Below, in pieces: positions 42,894-51,741 of a DNA stretch of 64,000 nucleotides. The stretch spans positions 1 through 64,000 of the forward strand of contig JAJDHT010000003.1 in NCBI GenBank assembly GCA_030266325.1. Reading direction: 5' to 3'. The DNA is from Ruminococcaceae bacterium OttesenSCG-928-I18 (GTDB taxonomy: Bacteria; Bacillota; Clostridia; Oscillospirales; Ruminococcaceae). The position numbers and the translations under genes are program-made. The notes beneath the pieces are model-generated. The model saw only the letters and a program-made list of their open reading frames with translations, had not been told where the DNA came from and searched no databases. Positions within the stretch are counted from its first letter, which is position 1, and every line of letters begins with the position of its first letter.

Positions 42894-42934
42894 TATACGC
42901 TGAAAAAGTGATAAAGGTATGAGGAAAGACCGAA

Positions 42935-45025
42935 TTAAACGGCCACATTGGCCTGGCCGATGGCGATATTGCCAAGGGCCTGTATCTGAATATCCGTGTC
43001 GATCTCGTTGAAGCTGAGAACGACGACACGAGGATAAAATTGATCGATGAGTTTTTTGAAATAGATGCGCACGATGGGGCTGGTGAGCACGATGAGGTTC
43101 TGGACAAGGTCACGGACCCGTTCAAACTGCTCGTTCGAGGCCGTGACGATGGACTGGATCACGTCGGGCTCCAGCGCGAGGTAGCTGCCGCCGTCCATTT
43201 TCTTGACGGCATTCATGATCAGGTTTTCCACCTCGGCGTCCAGGGTGATCACCTTGAGCTGGCCCGCGTCGGCAAAGCGGTGCGAAATCGTGCGCCGCAG
43301 CGCCTGGCGCACATACTCTGTCAGCATGTCCGTGTCTTTGACGGCGGAGGCATAGTCACCCAGTGTTTCCAGAATGCTCTCAAGATCCCGAACGGGGATG
43401 CCTTCCCGCAGAAGATTCGAGAGGACTTTTTGCAGATCGCCAATGGCGAGCATGCCGGGAATGGTGTCTTCGACAATGGTGGGGTTGGTTTTCTTGAGGT
43501 TTTCGAGCATGTTGCCCACCTCTTGCCGCGTGAGAAGCTCGTGGGCATGCTGACGGATGATCTCGGCAAGGTGGGTGATGATCACGCTGGTGGGGTCGAC
43601 AAGGGTATATCCGGCCAGTTCCGCTTTGGGTTTTTTGTCCTCACTGATCCATTTGGCGGGAATGCCGAAAGCCGGCTCAATCGCGTCGATGCCGTCTACG
43701 GGTTCGGCGCTGTCCCCGGGGGCAAGCGCAAGATAGTGGTCGATCAGAACGTCGCCCATGGCCACCTGCTCGCCCTTAAAGCGAATGGTATACTGGTTCG
43801 GGTTGAGCTGGCCGGAGTCTTTGAGGCGGACCGAGGGGACAACCATACCCATCTCCTGGGCAAACTGCTTTCGGAACATGACCACACGATCCACAAAACT
43901 GCCGCCGCTGGCTTCATCTACCAGTGGGAGCAGCGAATAACCGAACTCCATTTCGATCTGTTCCACATTGAGAAGAGAATAGACATTGTCGATGTTACGA
44001 TAGTAAGAGGCCTCACTTGTCACCTCTTCCATGGGCATCTCCTCTTCGGGAAGCTGCCCGTCGGCCAGCACGGGGGCCGCCTGCCTCGAACGCCTCAGCA
44101 GAAGGAAACCAAAGGCGATGAGCAAAGCACTGGTGATGACAACTTGAACGGGCGGGAAGTTGACAAAGATGAGCAGCAGCATGATAAAGCCGGTGATGAT
44201 CAGGGCGATGGGCTGGCCGATAAACTGCTGGGCAATCGCTTTGTTCAGGCTGTCGTCGTTGCCGCTGCGGGTAACCACCATGCCGGTAGCCACCGAGATG
44301 AGCAGGGAGGGGATCTGGCTCATCAGGCCATTGCCGATGGTGGCGGTGGCGAAGATATCCATGATGGCGTTAAAATCGCCCAAGCCGTTGACAAAACCCA
44401 TGGCGATGCCGCCCACGAAGTTGATGAGTACGATGACGATAGAGATGATCGAGTCGCCCTTAACAAACTTCGTTGCGCCGTCCATCGAACCGAAGAAGTC
44501 CGCCTCGCTCTGTACTTTTTGGCGGCGCGCCCGCGCTTCTTCTTCGTCAATCAGGCCCGAGTTCAGGTCGGCGTCGATGGCCATCTGCTTGCCGGGCATG
44601 GCGTCCAGGGTGAAGCGGGCGCTTACCTCAGCCACGCGCTCGGAGCCCTTGGTGATGACCATGAACTGAGCCAGCACCAAAATGAGGAAGATGACAATAC
44701 CGACGATATAGTTGTTTTGGATGATAAAGCTGCCAAACGCACGGATGACCTGCCCGGCGTCACCGTTGTAGAACAGGATGCGCTTGGTGGCCGCGACGTT
44801 CAGCGAAAGGCGGAACACCGTGGTGACAAGGAGGATGGAGGGGAAGATGGAAAACTCCAGCGGCTCCTTGATGTACATGGTGATGAGCAGGATGATAAAA
44901 CTGATGGCAAGGTTCAGGATAAAAAAGAGGTCGAGCACACCCGCGGGCAGGGGAATAATGAGAAGGAGAACCACCGCAACGACAATAATCGCTACGGCAT
45001 TCGTCATAGGATTGAATCTCTTCAC
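42935..45025 (-). CDS. flhA: Flagellar export gate protein FlhA
   Basis: 696 aa. The N-terminal membrane half has eight helices and the FHIPEP region (KEPLEFSIFPSILLVTTVFR, LNVAATKRILFYNGDAGQVI, SARFTLDAMPGKQMAIDADL). The C-terminal cytosolic half binds chaperone-substrate complexes. It forms the nonameric ring of the type III export gate. The start is GTG 45025 with GAGGAG nine bases upstream. The usual downstream flhF and flhG genes are absent. Confidence 0.97.
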   Translation of the reverse strand: MKRFNPMTNAVAIIVVAVVLLLIIPLPAGVLDLFFILNLAISFIILLITMYIKEPLEFSIFPSILLVTTVFRLSLNVAATKRILFYNGDAGQVIRAFGSFIIQNNYIVGIVIFLILVLAQFMVITKGSERVAEVSARFTLDAMPGKQMAIDADLNSGLIDEEEARARRQKVQSEADFFGSMDGATKFVKGDSIISIVIVLINFVGGIAMGFVNGLGDFNAIMDIFATATIGNGLMSQIPSLLISVATGMVVTRSGNDDSLNKAIAQQFIGQPIALIITGFIMLLLIFVNFPPVQVVITSALLIAFGFLLLRRSRQAAPVLADGQLPEEEMPMEEVTSEASYYRNIDNVYSLLNVEQIEMEFGYSLLPLVDEASGGSFVDRVVMFRKQFAQEMGMVVPSVRLKDSGQLNPNQYTIRFKGEQVAMGDVLIDHYLALAPGDSAEPVDGIDAIEPAFGIPAKWISEDKKPKAELAGYTLVDPTSVIITHLAEIIRQHAHELLTRQEVGNMLENLKKTNPTIVEDTIPGMLAIGDLQKVLSNLLREGIPVRDLESILETLGDYASAVKDTDMLTEYVRQALRRTISHRFADAGQLKVITLDAEVENLIMNAVKKMDGGSYLALEPDVIQSIVTASNEQFERVRDLVQNLIVLTSPIVRIYFKKLIDQFYPRVVVLSFNEIDTDIQIQALGNIAIGQANVAV

Positions 45026-45086
45026 GCTCTCCTACTCCTCAATGGTTTGCTGTGGATGGTCGAACGGAATGTTCCTGAAAACATAT

Positions 45087-46238
45087 TTATGATGGCGGAA
45101 CATCCGTATGGTTTTTACCCTCCCCGCCGCCGGGCGGTTCCACGGGTTCCTCCGGCCGGTAAGAGGAGGGGTCGATGTTGAGCTTTTTATCTTTCACACT
45201 GTAGACAAAGGCCAGCACCTCGGCCACGGCCCCGTAAAACTCCGCGGGGATTTCGGTATCAAGAGGGGCATTGTCGTACAGGCTGCGCGCCAGCGGTTTG
45301 TTTTCCACCAGCATGATGTTGCTCTCTTCGGCGAGTTTGATGATGCGCAGGGCCATGAGGTCGGCCCCCTTGGCGAGCACAATGGGGGCGTTGTCGATGC
45401 CGGCGGCGTATTTGATGGCCACCGCATAGTGGGTGGGGTTTCGGATGACAACGTCCGCTTCGGGCACGCTCTGCATCATACGCGCCTGGCTCATTTCACG
45501 CTGTTTCTGCTTGATTTTGCCCTTGATCTGCGGGTCACCTTCGGTCTGTTTGTACTCTTCCTTCACCTCTTGCTTAGACATTCTCATGTCTTTTTCATAC
45601 TGCCACCGCTGGAACAGGAAATCGCCTGCGGCCAGAAAAGCAAAGATGATCGCCACGGTGGTTACAACGTCCATGAGGAAATCGGCGCCATAGTAGAGGA
45701 CATTGATAAAGTCCATCTCCATAAGGCGGGGAAGCTCCCCAACCCGCTCGAGGTACTTGGAGTAGATGACATACCCGAGGATCGTGATTTTGAGGATGGA
45801 TTTCAGCAGCTCGACGACACCACGCATGCTGAAAATCTTTTTGAGCCCCTGCTTTGGGGACATCCGGCTGAATTTTGGCTTCAAAGCATCGGTGGAGAAG
45901 TTCATGCGGGTTTGTGCCAGGGTGACGGCAATGACGGCCAAACCGGCCACAATCAGGCAGGGAACAGCGGCCACGGCATAGACCCCTGCGCACTGGATGA
46001 AAATTTTGCGCACATCGCCCAGTGCCAGAACCTGCACGACGCTTGCCTGGTTCCAAAAGCGATCCACACTGCCCATAAGCGCCGTCAGGATGATGTTGCC
46101 TACAAACTGTAAGGTGTAAAACACAGCGAGGAGGCTTGCCAGTGTCACGATTTCCTGGCTTTTAAAAACATTACCCTTTTTGCGTTCGTCGTTTTTTCTC
46201 TTCGGTGTCGCTTGCTCGGTTTTCTCATCGCCCGGCAA
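45087..46238 (-). CDS. flhB: Flagellar export apparatus protein FlhB
   Basis: 383 aa. N-terminal DEKTEQATPKRKNDERKKGN, four membrane helices, and the autocleavage site in VVIRNPTHYAVAIKYAAGID (Asn-Pro bond), which switches export from hook to filament substrates. The C-terminal tail is Pro-rich. The start is TTG 46238 after AAGGGGGG. It lies between fliR and flhA in the usual order. Confidence 0.96.
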   Translation of the reverse strand: MPGDEKTEQATPKRKNDERKKGNVFKSQEIVTLASLLAVFYTLQFVGNIILTALMGSVDRFWNQASVVQVLALGDVRKIFIQCAGVYAVAAVPCLIVAGLAVIAVTLAQTRMNFSTDALKPKFSRMSPKQGLKKIFSMRGVVELLKSILKITILGYVIYSKYLERVGELPRLMEMDFINVLYYGADFLMDVVTTVAIIFAFLAAGDFLFQRWQYEKDMRMSKQEVKEEYKQTEGDPQIKGKIKQKQREMSQARMMQSVPEADVVIRNPTHYAVAIKYAAGIDNAPIVLAKGADLMALRIIKLAEESNIMLVENKPLARSLYDNAPLDTEIPAEFYGAVAEVLAFVYSVKDKKLNIDPSSYRPEEPVEPPGGGEGKNHTDVPPS

Positions 46239-46280
46239 GATGTTCCCCCCTTTTGGGCAGTGGGTGAGTAATCAGACAGA

Positions 46281-47072
46281 TCAGGTTGTGTCCATACCGC
46301 CGGACATCACTTCGGTGGTGCCAAGTAAGTTGTCCATCATCACGGTGAGGTAATTGTCGATAAACTGGCCGATGTAGGGGGCCAATAAAAATAACAGCAG
46401 AACACCAAGCAAAATGCGCAACTGGAAGTTGATAACAAATACGGTGATCTGCGGGATAAACTTCATCAGAATGCCCATTGAGGCCTGCAGGATAAACTCG
46501 GCCACCATCAGAGGGGCAACAAGGCGGATCGCCAGCATAAACACAGAGACGAAAAGCTCCATGATGAACGCCGAGATGCTGAGGGAGAGCGTGGAGGCCC
46601 CCAGAGGGATGTAGGAAAAGGAATCGGCGTACATGCGAATCAGAGCCAGGTGGGTGCCCGAGGCAAAGAGGTACATCACGAAGAACATCGTGACAAGCTG
46701 GCCTGAAAAAGAAACTTGGATCTGTGTGGCGGGGTCGAAACTTTTGGCCATGGCCAGGCCGATATCGGTGTCCATGATATCGCCCGCATAAAAAAGAAGG
46801 TAATAGAAAATGATAAAGACGTAGCCGTAAATGGCACCCACGAACAACTCCCGCAGCAACGAGAACGCATATTCCAAATCCCCCATGGCAAGGACAGCAT
46901 CCATTGGTTGCATGGGGGCAATCAGCAGGGTGAGACCAATCACAAGCCCCATACGGGCCATTTGAGGTATGTTGTTGCGGGCAAAGAGCGGGTTGAGCAA
47001 GATCATGCCGGCAATACGGGCGAAAACGAGCAAATAGACCAGCAAGCCCGAAAAATTGATCTCAATGCTCAT
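46281..47072 (-). CDS. fliR: Flagellar export apparatus protein FliR
   Basis: 263 aa with about six hydrophobic helices: FSGLLVYLLVFARIAGMILL at the start and NPLFARNNIPQMARMGLVIG, a typical FliR segment with the conserved Pro. It forms the export gate core with FliP and FliQ. Follows fliQ by 27 bases. Confidence 0.95.
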   Translation of the reverse strand: MSIEINFSGLLVYLLVFARIAGMILLNPLFARNNIPQMARMGLVIGLTLLIAPMQPMDAVLAMGDLEYAFSLLRELFVGAIYGYVFIIFYYLLFYAGDIMDTDIGLAMAKSFDPATQIQVSFSGQLVTMFFVMYLFASGTHLALIRMYADSFSYIPLGASTLSLSISAFIMELFVSVFMLAIRLVAPLMVAEFILQASMGILMKFIPQITVFVINFQLRILLGVLLLFLLAPYIGQFIDNYLTVMMDNLLGTTEVMSGGMDTT

Positions 47073-47099
47073 GCAACGCTCCGTTCCATGTCCGCGGCA

Positions 47100-47369
47100 T
47101 CAGAAAGCCGTCATCAGGTCAAACACTTCAAAGGTGAAATTGCTGATCGTCGAGTAGATCCAAGAGCCCATAATCAGCAGCATCAAAGCGATGACAAGCA
47201 ACTTCGGAACAAAGGTAAGGGTTTGTTCATGAATTTGGGTGGCGGCCTGGAATACGGCGATGATCAGGCCGATGATGATGCTGCCTATGAGAATGGGGCC
47301 GGCAATTTGAATACATACAATGAGCATTTGCCGCATGACATCGAGAACTTGACCGCTGCTTAACAAAAA
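47100..47369 (-). CDS. fliQ: Flagellar export apparatus protein FliQ
   Basis: 89 aa from TTG 47369, eight bases after AAAGGGG; this gives the normal FliQ length, while the longer in-frame version would overlap fliP. Two membrane helices: VLDVMRQMLIVCIQIAGPIL and LVIALMLLIMGSWIYSTISN, with the family stretch AVFQAATQIHEQTLTFVPKL between them. Export gate subunit. Confidence 0.93.
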   Translation of the reverse strand, partial: FLLSSGQVLDVMRQMLIVCIQIAGPILIGSIIIGLIIAVFQAATQIHEQTLTFVPKLLVIALMLLIMGSWIYSTISNFTFEVFDLMTAF

Positions 47370-47391
47370 ACTGAACCCCTTTCCGCTGTGA

Positions 47392-48204
47392 TCATGTGCC
47401 GAACGAATTGACAAGTGTTCCCATCATCAAACTCCATCCGTCCACCATGACAAACAAAAGCAACTTGAAGGGCAGGGAGATCATGGCGGGGGGCAGCATA
47501 ACCATACCCATGCTCATCAAAATGCTGCCAACAACCAGGTCGATAATCAAGAAAGGCAAAAAAATCAAAAAGCCCATCATGAACGCCCGGGAGAGCTCAC
47601 TTGTTAAAAAAGCCGGTGTGATGACCGTGAGTGGAAGCTCCGCAAGCTCTACGGGGTCACTCGGGTCTTCAATTTCCGGGGGTTCTATGTCGCCAAGATC
47701 CAGGAACATGTCAAGTGATTCCTGTGTGGTTTGCGTCAACATGAACTTTTTAATGGGTTCGGCCGCGGCCTGCAGCGCTTCGGTGCTCGTCAGTTCCCCC
47801 TCTTTATAGGGCTGATACGCCACCTCATTCATCTCGTCGATGGTGGGCTGCATGATGAACAATGTGAGGAAAACCGCCAGCCCAATCAGGATCATGTTGG
47901 GCGGCGACTGGGCCGTGCCCATGGCATTGCGCAGAAAACTCAGTACGATGACGATGCGTGTGAAGCTTGTCATCATCAGTACCACAGAGGGCAACAGCGC
48001 CAAAAAGGCGAAGATGACAATGACTTCGAGGGCGCCAAGGTTTCCCTCGGTATCGCTGGCGTCCACGTCAATGGTGACGCCGGCGGCCTGTGCCGTTATG
48101 CCCAAAAAACTGACAAGCACGAGGCAGAGAAGCCCAGAGAGAAGGAAGACGCGCAATAACTTCTTGACCTGTTGCTTCTGCCCACCTGGGAGGGATTTGT
48201 TCAT
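47392..48204 (-). CDS. fliP: Flagellar export apparatus protein FliP
   Basis: 270 aa. An N-terminal signal segment (LLRVFLLSGLLCLVLVSFLG) is followed by the FliP core: MMTSFTRIVIVLSFLRNAMG, QSPPNMILIGLAVFLTLFIM, and C-terminal SMGMVMLPPAMISLPFKLLL. Forms the pentameric export gate ring. Overlaps the end of fliO by four bases. Confidence 0.96.
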   Translation of the reverse strand: MNKSLPGGQKQQVKKLLRVFLLSGLLCLVLVSFLGITAQAAGVTIDVDASDTEGNLGALEVIVIFAFLALLPSVVLMMTSFTRIVIVLSFLRNAMGTAQSPPNMILIGLAVFLTLFIMQPTIDEMNEVAYQPYKEGELTSTEALQAAAEPIKKFMLTQTTQESLDMFLDLGDIEPPEIEDPSDPVELAELPLTVITPAFLTSELSRAFMMGFLIFLPFLIIDLVVGSILMSMGMVMLPPAMISLPFKLLLFVMVDGWSLMMGTLVNSFGT

Positions 48205-48581
48205 AAAGTTCCTCCCGGTCCGTCATCGCTCGGTTTTTTCAGTTTGGATACCGCTTGTTTCAACGCGTCGGAAAAAGGGAGGGCTTCGCCTTGCTCGGGC
48301 AATTTCATCTCTTCGTCGGGGTCGTCAAACTCATGAACTGCTTGAATGGCATGTTCACTCATGGCCACAAGGAACACCTTGTTTTGCACCCGTACGAGCA
48401 ATAGGCTGCTGTTTTTCCCAAAGCTCACCCGGTCTAAGATATTGATCAGCCGGCCGCCGCCACCCGGCATACCGGGCACGCGCTTGTTGAGCCAACGCAG
48501 GGTGAACCAGGCAAGAAACAGCACCACAGCAAGGGCTACAATCGCACCAAGAATCCTTAAGATGATCTCTCCAAAACCCAA
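48201..48581 (-). CDS. fliO: FliO-like flagellar biosynthesis protein
   Basis: 126 aa. One N-terminal membrane helix (LGAIVALAVVLFLAWFTLRW) followed by a small basic domain: RLINILDRVSFGKNSSLLLV and VQNKVFLVAMSEHAIQAVHE, the FliO/FliZ-type pattern. FliO assists assembly of FliP. Start TTG 48581 behind GGGGGG. Position just before fliP fits. Confidence 0.87.
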   Translation of the reverse strand: MGFGEIILRILGAIVALAVVLFLAWFTLRWLNKRVPGMPGGGGRLINILDRVSFGKNSSLLLVRVQNKVFLVAMSEHAIQAVHEFDDPDEEMKLPEQGEALPFSDALKQAVSKLKKPSDDGPGGTL

Positions 48582-48662
48582 AAGGCATTAGCCCCCCTGC
48601 TTGTGGATATGCATAACAAACCGGTGGTGCGCCTGTGCAGACGACCACGGGTACATACTCTA

Positions 48663-49028
48663 TTAACCGAGGATTTTTTCGACAGTTTGCAAGATGCGGT
48701 CCGGCTTAAAGGGTTTCACGATGAAGTCCAGTGCACCATAGCGAATCGCGTCCACCACCATCGACTCCTGCCCCATGGCCGAGCACATGACGATTTTTGC
48801 ATTGGGGTCGGCAGACTTAATGGCCTGCAAGGCTTCCAAACCGTCCATATTAGGCATGGTGATGTCCATTATGACGAGGTCTGGTTTCTCTGCAAGATAG
48901 GTATCGAGCGCAATTTTGCCGTCGGCGGCCTCGAGCAGGTTGCTGAATCCCTGGCCGGTCAGACTGTTTTTGATCATCATACGCATGAACGCGGCGTCGT
49001 CTACAATCAAAATCTTTTTGTTTTCCAT
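48663..49028 (-). CDS. cheY: Chemotaxis response regulator CheY
   Basis: 121 aa single receiver domain. ILIVDDAAFMRMMIKNSLTG carries the acidic pair, DLVIMDITMPNMDGLEAL the phospho-Asp, CSAMGQE the Thr/Ser position (Ser) and IVKPFKPDRILQTVEKIL the Lys. Phospho-CheY acts on the motor through FliM. Start ATG 49028 (MENKK). It lies between fliY and fliO, the usual Firmicutes position. Confidence 0.95.
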   Translation of the reverse strand: MENKKILIVDDAAFMRMMIKNSLTGQGFSNLLEAADGKIALDTYLAEKPDLVIMDITMPNMDGLEALQAIKSADPNAKIVMCSAMGQESMVVDAIRYGALDFIVKPFKPDRILQTVEKILG

Positions 49029-49093
49029 AACTATGATATCCCTTTCCATTTCAAATTGGTGACCATGCTAGGTGATTTTTAACTTTGTGATAT

Positions 49094-50398
49094 TTATCCT
49101 CCCTGTTTTGGCTGTTCACTCAGGGAGTTGATCAGTTCCTTGGTACCGATGATTTCGGTGATACGTACCCCGAAATTGTCATCGATGACTACGACGTCCC
49201 CATGGGCAATGAGCTGTCCGTTGACAACAATGTCGATCGGGGCACCGGCCTGCTTATCCAGTTCTACCACAGTTCCGGAAGTGAAGTTCATGATATCACG
49301 GATTTTTTTCTTCGTTGTGCCAATCTCTATCGAGACATTCAGGGGCACATTCATAATGAGATCAAGGTTATTACCCATAACAGGAGTACCATCGGCATAA
49401 GCGCCTTGGGGGAAATCCGGGAATTCGACACTGCGCACGTCCACCTGTGGTGGAGCCGGCGCGGCATAAGCTTGCGGGTAGGCGTACGCCTGTGGGGGGT
49501 ATGCGGCAGCGGGTGGCGGCGCAGCCGGGTAGGCATAGGGCTGTGCGGCCGCGGCCGGGTCTTGCGCCGCCGGTGCGGCGGGCTGTGCCGGCGGGGGAGG
49601 TGGCGGTGCCGCAGCCGTGGCGGGCGGCGCTTGGGCTGCCGCAGGCTCGGACGGCGGGGGAGGCGGCGGTGCCGCAGCGGCCGCCAGGTCAGAGGGGGCC
49701 GCGGGGGCAGGTTCGGCCGGTGCCGCCGCCGGTTCAGACGGGGTGGCGGCTTCTACCTCGGGTTGCTGCACATCGCCATCTTGTCCTATAAAAGGAGTGA
49801 TGATCTCCTTGACAAGGTCCACCGTCATGACACTGATGAACTCCGAATCCAGCATGTCCTTAATGGTGAGCCGGAAGGTAATCGCAACGACATCAGCGTC
49901 AGGGGCAAGGTCAATGGCCTCCGCAAAGGTGCTGTCCTCCATGACACTGGCTGTCGGGGTCGATATGTCGATTCTCTTGTTCAGAAAATCCGCCAGCGCT
50001 GTAGATGAGGAACCCATCATCTGGTTCATCACTTCACAGGCGGCTGAAATAGACAGTTCGTCAAAGACAAAATCGTCGCTGGGCGGGTCGGGAATACCCA
50101 TCAGGGTGTTTAGGATCATCTGCATATCATGCTGGCGGAACACCATGACATTCGAACCGTCCAAGCCAACGGTATAAACAATTTTAACGAGCAGAGCAGG
50201 CTCGAATTGTTCATAGGTGACATCAGACAATTTCTGGGTATTCACAGTGGGGGTGGTAATTTCAACCTGCTTGTCAAGCATCTGGGAAACCGCCGTGGCG
50301 GCAGACCCCATGCTGATATTCATTACTTCCCCGATGGCATCCATTTCGAGCGGCGAGAGGATCATCTCCTCCGCACCATCTGCCGGATTTGTCCCCAT
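49094..50398 (-). CDS. fliY: Flagellar motor switch phosphatase FliY
   Basis: 434 aa. The N-terminal CheC-like domain (about 10-205) has two phosphatase motifs: DAIGEVMN (20-27) and SAACEVMN (118-125). A Pro/Ala-rich linker of about 105 residues (215-320) follows. The C-terminal FliN domain (about 345-434) reads IMNVPLNVSIEIGTTKKKIR and IDIVVNGQLIAHGDVVVIDD. It forms the C ring with FliM and dephosphorylates CheY-P. The linker is unusually long and low in complexity. It lacks the N-terminal CheY-binding peptide of B. subtilis FliY. Good ribosome site AGGAGGATACC. Confidence 0.94.
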   Translation of the reverse strand: MGTNPADGAEEMILSPLEMDAIGEVMNISMGSAATAVSQMLDKQVEITTPTVNTQKLSDVTYEQFEPALLVKIVYTVGLDGSNVMVFRQHDMQMILNTLMGIPDPPSDDFVFDELSISAACEVMNQMMGSSSTALADFLNKRIDISTPTASVMEDSTFAEAIDLAPDADVVAITFRLTIKDMLDSEFISVMTVDLVKEIITPFIGQDGDVQQPEVEAATPSEPAAAPAEPAPAAPSDLAAAAAPPPPPPSEPAAAQAPPATAAAPPPPPPAQPAAPAAQDPAAAAQPYAYPAAPPPAAAYPPQAYAYPQAYAAPAPPQVDVRSVEFPDFPQGAYADGTPVMGNNLDLIMNVPLNVSIEIGTTKKKIRDIMNFTSGTVVELDKQAGAPIDIVVNGQLIAHGDVVVIDDNFGVRITEIIGTKELINSLSEQPKQGG

Positions 50399-50467
50399 GG
50401 TATCCTCCTAATGGCAAAAGTGACGGTCGTAACCACGCTATAACATTACTAGTATAACATATTTTCC

Positions 50468-51682
50468 TTAACTAACGGAATCTCCTACAGGAACTTCTCC
50501 CGCAACCACCCCTGTCATCTCGGGGGAGCCGGTGGGAGGTGAGGGATCCGTCTCCATAAAGGGCTCTGCGTTTACGGCAGCAGGCTCGTTCATGTCCGAA
50601 GATTCATCTTCGGGCACGGCCTTCACTACGGAAGGCAGGTTCATGTCCATTTCCTGTGCTTGAAAAGCAGTGGTATTGTCCTTGGTATCCCCCTGGACGA
50701 TCTCCAGTATCTTGATCGCTTTCCAGTTGCGGCTAGAGCCTAGCTGTGCAGTGAACCAAGGGGTGTTATCCACGGCCACCTTGACGATTCCATCCAAAGG
50801 CTTTGTAAGTGGGATGATGTCGTTGGGGCGAAGGCGCAGTGCTTCGCGAATCTCCATCGTAGTCTCATCAAAGATGGCCGTTAAAGTGAGATCTGTATCC
50901 GAGAGCGAGTCCTTGATCATCGCGCGCCGCATAGATTCAAGACGCTCGTTTGTAATCTTGTGGGAAATCCTCGCGTATTTCGAGGTGAACTCGCTGAGGT
51001 AGTTTTCCAGCCCCATGGCGGGGATACATACAGAAAGGGTGCCTTCCGTATCCCTCAATTTCACATTGAGAACACAGATGACGACGATATCCTCGGGGGC
51101 GTAGACCTGAATCAGGCGGGGATTGGTTTCCAGACTGGACAACTCGCCCTCTACATCCAGGTGGTCCTTCCAAGACTCGATGACAAAATCCGTCACGCGC
51201 AGGTAGATGTCATCCATGATGGCCAATTCTATGTCCGTAAAATCCCGGTTGAGCACGGCGCCGGAGCCCGGCCCTCCCAACAGGCGGTCTATCAGGAAAT
51301 AGGAGAGGTTGTTTGACATGTCCAACATCAATGTGGAGTCGGGAAGGTTAATGTTATTGGGTTTCAGGTCGATTAAACCGATAAGGGCGGTGTCGGGCAG
51401 CGCGTTGTTGTATTCATAATAACGCTGCTCTTCTACCTGGATTACTTCGGCCTCGCAGAAGACGCGCAGGATACCCGAAAGGTAGGAAGAGAGCAAACGG
51501 CCAATATTCTCATGCAGGCTGTCAATGGTGCGAAGCTGCTCTTTGGTGAATTTTTTCGGCGAATAGAAATCATAATCCTTGACCCGGTCGGCCTCAGACT
51601 CCTCCGCTTTTTCCACCGTTTCTCCGGAGCTGATGCTGTTGAGCAAAGCGTCAATCTGGCTTTGGTTCAGTACTTCGGCCAC
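50468..51682 (-). CDS. fliM: Flagellar motor switch protein FliM
   Basis: 404 aa. N-terminal CheY-binding peptide VLNQSQIDALLNSI; middle domain with YEYNNALPDTALIGLIDLKP and GGPGSGAVLNRDFTDIELAI; C-terminal FliN-like domain with LRLRPNDIIPLTKPLDGIVK. The C-terminal tail of about 70 residues beyond the FliN-like domain is Pro/Glu-rich and not typical. Start GTG 51682. No fliL precedes it; motB is 59 bases upstream. Confidence 0.95.
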   Translation of the reverse strand: MAEVLNQSQIDALLNSISSGETVEKAEESEADRVKDYDFYSPKKFTKEQLRTIDSLHENIGRLLSSYLSGILRVFCEAEVIQVEEQRYYEYNNALPDTALIGLIDLKPNNINLPDSTLMLDMSNNLSYFLIDRLLGGPGSGAVLNRDFTDIELAIMDDIYLRVTDFVIESWKDHLDVEGELSSLETNPRLIQVYAPEDIVVICVLNVKLRDTEGTLSVCIPAMGLENYLSEFTSKYARISHKITNERLESMRRAMIKDSLSDTDLTLTAIFDETTMEIREALRLRPNDIIPLTKPLDGIVKVAVDNTPWFTAQLGSSRNWKAIKILEIVQGDTKDNTTAFQAQEMDMNLPSVVKAVPEDESSDMNEPAAVNAEPFMETDPSPPTGSPEMTGVVAGEVPVGDSVS

Positions 51683-51741
51683 TGTCTTCCACCCCCTTTA
51701 TGTCCCGTATTTTTTGGAAATGAGCTTTTTCCTACAGGTCG

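Noticed and set aside
43040-45181. Very long open frame (over 700 codons) on the plus strand opposite flhA
   Set aside because: Composition is His/Asp/Gly-rich and nonsensical, and it lies exactly over a strongly conserved flhA; it is a shadow of biased codon use. The same applies to the long antisense frames over trxB, grdC, carB, glyA and gcvT.
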